The notes under the pieces: model-generated
Seen by the model: only the letters and a program-made list of their open reading frames with translations
Databases searched by the model: none
What the model was told of the DNA's origin: nothing
Shown here: piece by piece, positions 8,257 to 15,026 of the stretch
Position numbering within the stretch: the first letter of the stretch is position 1
Layout of the letters: each line of letters starts with the position of its first letter
NCBI RefSeq assembly: GCF_004803815.1
Contig: NZ_CP012544.1
Span: 868,001-932,000 of the forward strand
Direction: 5' to 3'
Length of the DNA: 64,000 bases
DNA from: Campylobacter showae
Lineage (GTDB): Bacteria; Campylobacterota; Campylobacteria; Campylobacterales; Campylobacteraceae
Translations under genes and position numbers: made by a program

Positions 8257-8541
8257 TTAATGATAATCCACTATTTGCACGTCGCAAAAATCGTTTTTGT
8301 TTTCTAGCTTAAAACAAATGCGCCATTTGTCGTTTATTCTTATACTATACTCGTCTTTTCTATCGCCTATTAGTTTTTCTAGGCGATTGGACGGCGGAGA
8401 GCGCAAATCGTTTAAATTATCCGCATTGTTTATCATCAAGAGTTTGCGCAAAGCCTTTTGCTGCACATCGGGCGGAAACTTTTTTGAAAAAGTCTCATTG
8501 TATATAAGCTCGGTCTCTTTGTCTGCAAAACTCTTTATCAT
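8257..8541 (-). CDS. higB: HigB-type toxin (RelE superfamily mRNA interferase)
   Basis: Predicted ribosome-dependent mRNA-cleaving toxin, 94 residues. The family pattern is clear: MIKSFADKETELIYN at the start, DLRSPPSNRLEKLIGDR in the middle and YSIRINDKWRICFKLE before the final VQIVDYH. It is encoded just before its antitoxin with a 9-bp gap. On an integrated element such a pair would penalise loss of the element; it may also act against phage. The promoter should lie in the AT-rich 8542-8610 stretch. Confidence 0.88.
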   Translation of the reverse strand: MIKSFADKETELIYNETFSKKFPPDVQQKALRKLLMINNADNLNDLRSPPSNRLEKLIGDRKDEYSIRINDKWRICFKLENKNDFCDVQIVDYH

Positions 8542-8614
8542 AATTGTAGAAATTATACACGAAATTCAGGTATAAGTCAATTTAATTAAAAAATTTGACC
8601 AAAATAGTTTTTTT

Positions 8615-8646
8615 ACTAGACACCTTTGTTTGCAAAGGTGTCTAGT
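8615..8646. terminator. Perfect 14-bp stem hairpin between toxin and exported-protein genes
   Basis: ACTAGACACCTTTG and its exact complement surround a 4-nt loop. It follows the 200-residue protein gene read leftward. The run of seven or more Ts lies on the plus strand before the stem, so leftward transcripts would have an A run after the hairpin, not the U run of an intrinsic terminator. Another role (processing or protection) is possible. Confidence 0.5.
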
Positions 8647-8664
8647 GGGCATAATAAGATACTT

Positions 8665-9267
8665 TTAAAATTGATCATACATAGGTGATCTCTTGGATGA
8701 ACTTTGAGCCTTTTCTATTCCGCCACCAGATGAATTATTGTTAGTCTTACTAGATATGTTATTCGAGTTAATAGCTTCGGCATCGCCCGCCATTGATTGT
8801 TGCATGGCTCTTGTTGCTGACTCTGCTACTTTTAAAGTTTTGCTATTAAAGCCCACAGTTACACTGCATTCTTTTGTTTCAACTGAAGCTATTTTTTCTA
8901 TTACCACAACGCCGCGCAGTGCCGCTTCGGCGTTATTTTGTATTTGAGTGGCCTCTTTTATAACTACATCTCTATTGATGGTTTCTGATTCGTTGCCATT
9001 ACCAATCTGTGCTTTTTCTGTTTGTTGAGATAAGTCATCAAGAACTTCTTTTGAGGTAATTTGTTCTTTGAAAAATTTAGCTATATCAGCCTTGGCTTTT
9101 AGTTCAGCTCTTTTTAGGCAAGATTGCTTATCTCTTGCATCTCCTATTTTCATTACGTCTTCACCAGTGGCTCGTAGTTTAATATTCCCACTTTCATCAA
9201 TACCAACTGAGTCTACACCAGCATTTGCCATTGCGACAATGGCACAAATTGATAAAAATCTTTTCAT
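8665..9267 (-). CDS. Exported protein of unknown function (LPP20/FlgT-like character)
   Basis: A 200-residue protein with a signal peptide (MKRFLSICAIVAMANA, probable cleavage after ANA; no lipobox cysteine). The body has an Ala/Lys-rich helical segment CLKRAELKAKADIAKFFKEQ, followed by a Gln/Asn/Glu-rich stretch and a strand-like GVVVIEKIASVETKECSVTVGF. This layout recalls LPP20-type and FlgT N-terminal outer-membrane proteins, but that is resemblance, not proof. The tail is Ser/Asn-rich and probably disordered. It follows the next gene with a 9-bp gap in one leftward operon. A cell-surface cargo function of the element is inferred. Confidence 0.6.
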   Translation of the reverse strand: MKRFLSICAIVAMANAGVDSVGIDESGNIKLRATGEDVMKIGDARDKQSCLKRAELKAKADIAKFFKEQITSKEVLDDLSQQTEKAQIGNGNESETINRDVVIKEATQIQNNAEAALRGVVVIEKIASVETKECSVTVGFNSKTLKVAESATRAMQQSMAGDAEAINSNNISSKTNNNSSGGGIEKAQSSSKRSPMYDQF

Positions 9268-9276
9268 AATTGCTCC

Positions 9277-10617
9277 TTAATTATTGCATTCATTATTTTC
9301 TGTATAAAGAAAATTAAATTCAATCTTATTTATATTTGCTATGTCTTGTTTATCTAACTGTATTACTATGTAAAATATCTGTTCTTTGGTATTGAAATTT
9401 AAAAATTCATAATCAATTAAACCGTTTTTTAGTTTAAATTTTTGTTTTGGATTAACGATATTTGATAAATTCACAATACTATTTCCTATATAATCAAAAT
9501 CTTTGTAATAATATTCTATGTTATCATTTTTATCATTTTCTGTAATTTTTTTTATTTTTTTGAGTTCAAAGAAGTAAAACAGCTCCTTGGATATGAACTG
9601 CCTCTCTGGATTTTCAAAATAATGACTATAATATGAATATGCATTATCATAAGAATGAAATGGAATTTTAGTGGTAACACATTTCTTATTCCATAATTCA
9701 TTATTTTTGTCAATTAGTCTAAAAGAAAAACCATAAATACCAATATTGTCTAAAACATTATTAAATATTTCTTTGCGAATATAATCATCTGAAATAAAAT
9801 ATGAACGATTATCTACTATAAAATTTGTTTGTTTTTGATTATTTGCATTATTGCTTGACTTTTCAGAAAACTGACTTATTATTTTTTCTGCTTTTTTTAC
9901 ATAATCATTATTTAATTTAATTTTTACTTTAACCATATACAACTCGTCAATGATTTTAGCTTCTTTATATAACGACAAATCTTTAAAATTGCGACCTTTT
10001 TCACTTCTGGCTTTTATTAAATCACTTCTATTTAATGGCTGCATATCTAAAATTTCAAGATTATATGCGTACCCATTTTGAAATGGTTCAACTATCTCAT
10101 TTTTGATTAGTTTTTCAGCATTATCTTTTTTCTCGGCTTTATCTTCAGCATAATTTTTTAAAATACCAGAACTTAAATCTAATACATTTATATTTAGCTT
10201 ACTTAATGTTCCTAAAACTTTATTCTTTTCTAGCATCACATCGGCTTTTACCTTATAAACTCCGTTCTCATTTGCCTCATGTGTCTGCTTGTAGTCCAGT
10301 ATATAGGCATTAGAATAATTTGTGATTTCTTGCCTGAGCTCATCATTATTCAACTCTTCTTTTGAAACCAATAATTCACCTACTCCGAATCTCATAGCAT
10401 TTTGTATAGCATCTTTTTTTGCTATCTCTAGACTTTCACCTATGCCACTAATATCTTTTACATAAATTATATTTTTATCTTCTTTAAGGTTGAAATCTTG
10501 TGCAGTACTTTGCTCGGAACCATTTTTAAAAACAAATGCTCCAATATTCTGCGCAGGATCATTGGCACTTAAGGCAGAGATTAAGCACCCAGCCAATAAA
10601 ACGTTTTTAATTTGCAT
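9277..10617 (-). CDS. Large exported protein of unknown function, partner of the 200-residue protein
   Basis: 446 residues, AT-rich codons. The N-terminus MQIKNVLLAGCLISALSA is a short signal; LLAGC would fit a lipobox but lies unusually early (Cys11), so cleavage after ALSA is equally likely. Residues about 50-150 (GESLEIAKKDAIQNAMRFGV, then a YKVKADVMLEKNKV strand) resemble the repeated alpha/beta unit of FlgT-N/LPP20-like envelope proteins. The rest, rich in Asn, Lys and Tyr, has no family I recognise. It begins the operon with the next gene, so the two products may act together in the periplasm or outer membrane. Not typical of plasmid replication genes: probable cargo. Confidence 0.6.
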   Translation of the reverse strand: MQIKNVLLAGCLISALSANDPAQNIGAFVFKNGSEQSTAQDFNLKEDKNIIYVKDISGIGESLEIAKKDAIQNAMRFGVGELLVSKEELNNDELRQEITNYSNAYILDYKQTHEANENGVYKVKADVMLEKNKVLGTLSKLNINVLDLSSGILKNYAEDKAEKKDNAEKLIKNEIVEPFQNGYAYNLEILDMQPLNRSDLIKARSEKGRNFKDLSLYKEAKIIDELYMVKVKIKLNNDYVKKAEKIISQFSEKSSNNANNQKQTNFIVDNRSYFISDDYIRKEIFNNVLDNIGIYGFSFRLIDKNNELWNKKCVTTKIPFHSYDNAYSYYSHYFENPERQFISKELFYFFELKKIKKITENDKNDNIEYYYKDFDYIGNSIVNLSNIVNPKQKFKLKNGLIDYEFLNFNTKEQIFYIVIQLDKQDIANINKIEFNFLYTENNECNN

Positions 10618-10838
10618 TTTTTGGACAACCTTTCATTATTGTTACGTTTAAAGTAATTATATCACACTTTGCTCTATATACAAAGCGATGTTTCAACTTT
10701 GTCTATAGTCTATGATAAAATTTCTACACACTGATTTTACAAAAGCATTTTTTGTTTACCATAGAATATTTATAGTGCTATAACTGTAATGAATACGTGG
10801 CCTTGTATTAAAATGTGGTATAATATGTATATTTTTAC

Positions 10839-11462
10839 TTAATAACTACTGTTTATTTTACTGTGTTTTCTGGGTCTACCTTTATTGTTTTGCTTTGGCA
10901 TAAGGCCACGCCTCAAAGCCCTAAAGCTTTTTCCATCTTTGCCGGCTATATTTTGCTCTCCCTTGCATAGATAAGACAACACATTATCTTTTAAAGTCTG
11001 TATTTTTATTTTATCATTGTAGCAAATTCTGCCCAGCCCATTATTCTTATATTTTCCTAAATTGCAATTATGAGAACACCCTTTGCCTTTTGTAATATTA
11101 TTATTCCAATAGTCGCAAAGACGTTCGGCTGTCTTTGGTGTTGTTTGCTCTCTAGTATTTTGCCTATCCATAAAGATAACGACGTGAGCGTGTAAGTGGT
11201 TATATCCACTATCTCCTTGCTCCATTTTGATAATATAGCCTTTTGAATTTTTAAATAGCGTATTGCCTCGTTTATTGGTGTACAAGTGGTTGATATCATT
11301 GTGAAAGCTTTCCAATGTAACGTCGTCTCTATTTTCTTGTCTATAATACAAATCAACTCTTATCACGTCTACCCTGGAATTAGTTTGCATAATTCCATCT
11401 ACATATTCATTTAGGCTTTCTTGCCTTCTCTGTTCTGTTCTGCCACAGTGTTTCTTTGTCAT
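10839..11462 (-). CDS. rep: Replication initiator, probable HUH endonuclease (inovirus Gp2/YagK-YfjJ-like)
   Basis: 207 residues. RVDVIRVDLYYRQ begins the fold, the HUH-type metal motif is HLHAHVVIF, and a later Tyr in LSYLCKGEQ occupies the place of the nicking tyrosine in the YagK/YfjJ and inovirus Gp2 group. The two Cys pairs in GKGCSHNCN and RICYN are an extra feature. The tail is basic. ATG at 11462 has a strong AAAGGAG six bases before it. Such proteins nick a double-strand origin to start rolling-circle replication; the hairpin just upstream (11581-11611) is a candidate origin. Assignment is from motif pattern, not alignment. Confidence 0.7.
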   Translation of the reverse strand: MTKKHCGRTEQRRQESLNEYVDGIMQTNSRVDVIRVDLYYRQENRDDVTLESFHNDINHLYTNKRGNTLFKNSKGYIIKMEQGDSGYNHLHAHVVIFMDRQNTREQTTPKTAERLCDYWNNNITKGKGCSHNCNLGKYKNNGLGRICYNDKIKIQTLKDNVLSYLCKGEQNIAGKDGKSFRALRRGLMPKQNNKGRPRKHSKINSSY

Positions 11463-11580
11463 ATTTAACTCCTTTGATATTTTAGATAACTACAGATCGT
11501 ATATTTAGCTATTTTTGTATCTATTAATAATTTTAATTTAATTAATAATACTTATTATGCTAAAATCAAAGCCTATAGAA

Positions 11581-11611
11581 ATCAATATAGCCGATTGGCT
11601 AAGGGCTTGAT
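11581..11611. other. Candidate rolling-circle origin hairpin upstream of rep
   Basis: Inner stem TAGCC/GGCTA around GATT, with outer arms ATCAA/TTGAT separated by a small internal loop. It sits about 120 bp upstream of the rep start in a gene-free AT-rich stretch. HUH Rep proteins often nick near such a hairpin; nothing here proves it. Confidence 0.3.
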
Positions 11612-11664
11612 ATTCTATACGTCTTAAATTATCAGTTAATATACGTACTTATGGCAAAACAAAA

Positions 11665-11719
11665 AAAAGTAAAATATTAATATACGCTCAAAGCCCATAT
11701 CGGACTTTGAGCGTATATT
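11665..11719 (-). terminator. Terminator of the rad52-gp157-DUF932 operon
   Basis: A 15-bp perfect stem (AATATACGCTCAAAG and complement, 11-nt loop) begins 3 bp after the rad52-like stop. On the minus strand it is followed after about 10 bases by eight Ts. This is a convincing end of the leftward recombination operon and isolates it from rep. Confidence 0.8.
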
Positions 11720-11721
11720 TA

Positions 11722-12435
11722 TTATGCAACGTTAGGGCTAATGGCTTTATACCATTGCTTGCTGTCGTTGTCCCATCTAAAGCCAAGAGATTTAATCGTA
11801 TCCTTCTTTGAAAATACGTCTTTCCCAGTAACTAGCAAAAATCCATTTCGTTGGACGATGTCTAAACCTAAATTTTGTAAGGTCGTTTGCTCGTCGGTTT
11901 GGCTGAGGTTGTTCTGTCTGGTATAGAAGTTAGGTTTTTGTTCTTGCTTGTGTAGGCTGACGGTAGCTTTTGACAAATTGTTTTGCTGTGCATTTTGCGG
12001 AACGTAGTTACGGCTTTTGTCGTATAGAGAATTGCCGAATTGATTTCCAAATGTCCGCAAACTCCTTTTTAGTGCATCGGTTACGGCCTCTTTTGCACCG
12101 TTTTCGTGAGCGTCTGCTAGACTTTTGGCTACTCCTGTGCCAAATCCTACATCTTGACGAGTAATGCATTTGGAGTGATCCAAGCTAAAAACATCGACTT
12201 TGACTACGGCTTTATAACAAATGACGGCATTTTGATTATTGTTCGTCTCTTGCGATACTTGCCCTAACGAAACGATATTGTAACTCCAACTCCCGAATCC
12301 AAAAATGTTATTGGCCGCTTCTATAACGTCAAAACCTTCCAAGTAGGATAATTTAATACCAGCTTTTTCTCTTGTTTTTATCCTACTGCTATCTAGTTCT
12401 TCTTGCAGGATTTTAATTTGCTTTTCGTTAAACAT
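11722..12435 (-). CDS. Rad52/Rad22-family single-strand annealing protein
   Basis: 237 residues. Residues 15-145 carry the Rad52 annealing fold: REKAGIKLSYLEGFDVIEAANNIFGFGSWSY, then YKAVVKVDVF, the DVGFG turn and SLADAHENGAKEAVTDALKRSLRTFGNQFG. A linker rich in Gln/Asn follows. The C-terminus LGFRWDNDSKQWYKAI is a small domain seen at the end of various DNA-metabolism proteins. Phage and plasmid versions anneal complementary single strands in recombination and replication. It is the last gene of the leftward operon with the Gp157-like and DUF932 genes, a typical recombination set. Confidence 0.85.
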   Translation of the reverse strand: MFNEKQIKILQEELDSSRIKTREKAGIKLSYLEGFDVIEAANNIFGFGSWSYNIVSLGQVSQETNNNQNAVICYKAVVKVDVFSLDHSKCITRQDVGFGTGVAKSLADAHENGAKEAVTDALKRSLRTFGNQFGNSLYDKSRNYVPQNAQQNNLSKATVSLHKQEQKPNFYTRQNNLSQTDEQTTLQNLGLDIVQRNGFLLVTGKDVFSKKDTIKSLGFRWDNDSKQWYKAISPNVA

Positions 12436-12446
12436 CTAATATCCTT

Positions 12447-13037
12447 TTAAACGGCTTTTGGAAGCTCGTCGTCTGCTGGGAGCATATTGATATTGTTAGG
12501 TTTAACGTCTCTCTTTTTATTAACCTTGATTTTGGCTGGACAAACGGTGGTAACGACCGAAATTTCCGCAAAATCCTTTATTTCGTCCCGTCTACCATCT
12601 TTTAGTCCTTCTACTATGGCCTCCATATCAAGTCTAAATTTTACGTAGCCTAGGCTCATTAACGCAGCCTCGTCTTTAATCTTGATTTCGTCTTTTGTCT
12701 TTATGTTTTCTTTAATCAGAGTTAAAGATGAGATTACGTTACCATCTATTCTGTCGATACCGTTTTCTAAGAAAACTTCCGCTGCTATCTTTTTTGCGAT
12801 ATCTAATGCTTGCATTAAGTTTCGTTTCAGAGTTTGAAGCTCTTGTATGTCTTGAGATAAAATGTATATCTTATTTTTAATCTCGTCTAGAGATAACCCT
12901 AAGTAGTCGCATTTTTGAAAGTAGCTCGTACTATTGTTTTCTAGGATGCCTTTAAGATACTCTTCAAAATTTTGTGTAGGCTTATTTTCGTTTAAGCGTT
13001 CTATCTCGGATTGTAGCTTGTAGTTTATAAGTTTCAT
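12447..13037 (-). CDS. Siphovirus Gp157-like coiled-coil protein
   Basis: 196 residues. A long helical region (LSQDIQELQTLKRNLMQALDIAKKIAAEVFLENGI) is followed by strand-like repeats and KDEAALMSLGYVKFRLDMEAIVEGL, which match the Gp157 layout, then VCPAKIKVNKKRD. Gp157-like genes are common next to single-strand annealing proteins in phages, where one member was linked to phage resistance; exact biochemistry is not settled. Here it lies 11 bp upstream of the rad52-like gene and 9 bp downstream of the DUF932 gene. Family call is moderate, operon membership is sure. Confidence 0.65.
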   Translation of the reverse strand: MKLINYKLQSEIERLNENKPTQNFEEYLKGILENNSTSYFQKCDYLGLSLDEIKNKIYILSQDIQELQTLKRNLMQALDIAKKIAAEVFLENGIDRIDGNVISSLTLIKENIKTKDEIKIKDEAALMSLGYVKFRLDMEAIVEGLKDGRRDEIKDFAEISVVTTVCPAKIKVNKKRDVKPNNINMLPADDELPKAV

Positions 13038-13046
13038 TTTTCTGCC

Positions 13047-13862
13047 TTATGCTATCAATTTGCTTTGAGTAGCTTTAATCTTGGCGATGCTTTCTGCCAT
13101 ATTCCAAAGCTTCTTGTTTATGTCTGTATCGGTAGAAATCGATTTTATAATCCTACTAGTAAATCGTCTATTCGTTTCGGCGTTAATTCCGCTAATGTTG
13201 CCCCTAATCAAATGTTCCTGGATGGTGTTAAAGGTAGTATATAGGTCGTCCTTCTCGTCTTCTATTCTGTGCGGAACCAATAAATCTCTATAATCCACCT
13301 TCAAATGCTTTTCAAATCTTAACGGGATCGCAGCCTTGGCAAAGCTTGCTTTATCGTCTTGGGTTAGCGGTATTTTGCTAAATAGCTTTATTTTGTTCAA
13401 AATATCGTATTTGGCTTTGGCTATTTTGTTTATAGCGATCGATACGTCGTTTTCTTTGTCGCCCAAGTGTTTTATTTGGTAAGACTCGAATACTTCGTCT
13501 GATACCACTAGGCCGTTAGCGCAAACGAATCTAAATACGCCCGCGCTTATACTAAAGCATTTGCTTCTATCATGCGAATTAAACAGCAAAAGCTCTACTA
13601 CATTCTCTCCCGGGTTTAAAAAATCGTCTAGATGACGAAACCTTACGTAATGCTTTTGAAATCCTTCTTTCTTTTCGTCTCTCACGCTTGCTTCGCTTAC
13701 GCCTACAGGATACCAAGCGTAATCCCTGATCTCGTTTATTACGTCGATCGTAGATATAAAGTGATACTTGTCGCTTGCTTCAAAATACGGTTCGTCCGCA
13801 AACAAAGATGGAGCCAGTTGCTCTAATTGCTCATTAGTGAGCGGTTCATTTGATGTAGTCAT
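13047..13862 (-). CDS. DUF932-domain protein
   Basis: 271 residues. The middle part has the DUF932 (phage/plasmid-like TIGR03299-related) pattern: YHFISTIDVINEIRDYAWYPV, YVRFRH, VVELLLFNSHDRSKCFSISAGVFRFVCANGLVV and IKHLGD. The final third is helical. Function is unknown; relatives occur on plasmids and phages beside recombination genes, as here. AGGAGAAAC precedes the ATG. It is the first full-size gene after three tiny ORFs in the same leftward transcript. Confidence 0.8.
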   Translation of the reverse strand: MTTSNEPLTNEQLEQLAPSLFADEPYFEASDKYHFISTIDVINEIRDYAWYPVGVSEASVRDEKKEGFQKHYVRFRHLDDFLNPGENVVELLLFNSHDRSKCFSISAGVFRFVCANGLVVSDEVFESYQIKHLGDKENDVSIAINKIAKAKYDILNKIKLFSKIPLTQDDKASFAKAAIPLRFEKHLKVDYRDLLVPHRIEDEKDDLYTTFNTIQEHLIRGNISGINAETNRRFTSRIIKSISTDTDINKKLWNMAESIAKIKATQSKLIA

Positions 13863-13908
13863 TTTTTGTTTCTCCTTTCGACTATTATTTCGGTTATGAA
13901 TAGCAAGG

Positions 13909-13974
13909 TTATTCGTCTATACTATCCTTAATTATTTTAGCGACAGCCATCACTATCTCTAAAAAAACTCCCAT
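13909..13974 (-). CDS. 21-residue micropeptide with strong ribosome site
   Basis: ATG at 13974 follows AGGAGG by six bases, and that site overlaps the stop of the preceding tiny ORF. The peptide, MGVFLEIVMAVAKIIKDSIDE, would form a short amphipathic helix with an acidic C-terminus. No known family. Third of three tiny frames in a row before the DUF932 gene. Confidence 0.45.
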   Translation of the reverse strand: MGVFLEIVMAVAKIIKDSIDE

Positions 13975-13984
13975 TTTACGCCTC

Positions 13985-14086
13985 CTAAAAGTATAATTTA
14001 AAAATTACGCAGTTGATTGGAAAATATCCAAAACCTGTTTCTGCCGTCGGTGAACTATCGCCTATACTGACTACGCTAGAACTCAT
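13985..14086 (-). CDS. 33-residue micropeptide
   Basis: ATG at 14086 with AAAGGA eight bases upstream. The product (starts MSSSVVSIGDSSPTAETG, ends in hydrophobic VIFKLYF) has no recognised family. It overlaps the previous tiny ORF by 11 bp, and its stop TAG forms part of the AGGAGG of the next, which suggests coupled translation. Confidence 0.4.
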   Translation of the reverse strand: MSSSVVSIGDSSPTAETGFGYFPINCVIFKLYF

Positions 14087-14180
14087 ATCTATTCCTTTTG
14101 CGTTTTAGACGTAATAGTTTATGGATTAGTCTTTTGATCCAAGACGGCCTCTTATTTGGTAAAAAGCAACGATTTACCAT
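14076..14180 (-). CDS. 34-residue very basic micropeptide
   Basis: ATG at 14180 has AAGGAG six bases upstream. The peptide is strongly basic, with the run IKRLIHKLLRLKRKRNRYEF. It could bind nucleic acid or membranes, but no family is known. First of the three tiny frames leading the DUF932-Gp157-Rad52 operon. Confidence 0.4.
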   Translation of the reverse strand: MVNRCFLPNKRPSWIKRLIHKLLRLKRKRNRYEF

Positions 14181-14268
14181 ATTAGCTCCTTGAAAAGTGA
14201 AGTAGCGATATATTTCTATATGCTTATATAAATAATATATAATTGAAATTTTTTCATTTTGATCCTAT

Positions 14269-14300
14269 CTCCACCCATGGCAGATTAGCCATAGGTGGAG
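14269..14300. repeat. 13-bp-arm inverted repeat
   Basis: CTCCACCCATGGC and GCCATAGGTGGAG face each other across a 6-nt loop with one mismatch. It lies between the HTH gene and the micropeptide genes. It has no T tract on either side and its GC content stands out from the AT-rich surroundings. Possible operator, processing site or single-strand origin; undecided. Confidence 0.6.
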
Positions 14301-14384
14301 ATCTTTGTGCCTTGTTGAAGTAGGGGGCATTTTGTAAGTGCGTAAAATAAAAAGGGTGATATTGCTTAATTTGTAGCGGTTTTG

Positions 14385-14600
14385 TTAGTTTAGGGCAGGC
14401 AGAGTGTTGCTTTCTAAGAATAAAATCAAGACTTGCCTACTAATAAAATTCTTGGTGCCGATCTTTACCACCTCTATTTCTCTATTGTAAATCAACTTCT
14501 TTAGCATATCAGATTTTATCAAGTTCATCTCCTCTATATCCTTTATGCTAAACAGCAATCCTTTTGGAAGGAGCGAATCATAATTTGCATAAATTTCCAT
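14385..14600 (-). CDS. Small helix-turn-helix protein (excisionase-like)
   Basis: 71 residues when started at ATG 14600, which has AAGGA nine bases upstream; an in-frame TTG at 14630 has no such site. The core FSIKDIEEMNLIKSDMLKKLIYNREIEVVKIGTKNFISRQVLILFLESN has the layout of MerR/excisionase-type winged helix-turn-helix domains (recognition helix then wing, ending in a Ser-Arg-x-x-Leu segment). It may be the directionality factor or the regulator of the operon to its left. Its upstream region contains the TAGAAA cluster, a plausible binding array. Confidence 0.6.
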   Translation of the reverse strand: MEIYANYDSLLPKGLLFSIKDIEEMNLIKSDMLKKLIYNREIEVVKIGTKNFISRQVLILFLESNTLPALN

Positions 14601-14736
14601 TTTCAAAATCCTTGGGTTGTATTTTGTCAATGGATTGAGCTGCTGAAAAAAGAAAGTACTAAAAGCGCATACGAAATCTAAAATTTATGCAACTATTTTT
14701 TAGATAGCATATATTTATTTTTATCATTGTATAATG

Positions 14737-14970
14737 TAGAAATAGTTTCTATATAATTATATATGTATATAAGTAAAAAGTATTTTATTTTTAGGAATTT
14801 ATGTATTAATTTTAAAATATAATATTTTAATAATATAGAAACAAAAGTGCTATAAAATACGTTTTTTTAGGTATTTTAAAAGTATTTCTATATTATCTTT
14901 TAATGTTTCTAACTTTAGAATAGAAATATTAAATTTATTTTTTATCTATATCTAGAAATACAATAGAAAC
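14737..14970. repeat. Cluster of eight TAGAAA repeats, iteron- or operator-like
   Basis: TAGAAA or its complement TTTCTA occurs at 14737, 14746, 14836, 14885, 14906, 14921, 14953 and 14964, followed mostly by C or T then A. The first two form the palindrome TAGAAATAGTTTCTA. By base composition well under one copy is expected here. The stretch 14601-15026 holds no gene. The cluster is upstream of the HTH gene and downstream of the broken primase-helicase, fitting either a regulatory array or a replication origin. Confidence 0.6.
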
Positions 14971-15026
14971 ACTAAAAGAAACATAATATTAATTAAGTAT
15001 AATATTAATACTTTAAAAATATTTAT

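Noticed and set aside
8665-10617. Flagellar FlgT/FlgO-type genes of the host
   Set aside because: Lie inside the element, are AT-rich and only resemble that fold; no evidence of flagellar function.
14737-14970. TAGAAA cluster as a CRISPR array
   Set aside because: Repeat unit is only 6-8 bp, spacing is irregular, orientation mixed and no cas gene is in the window.
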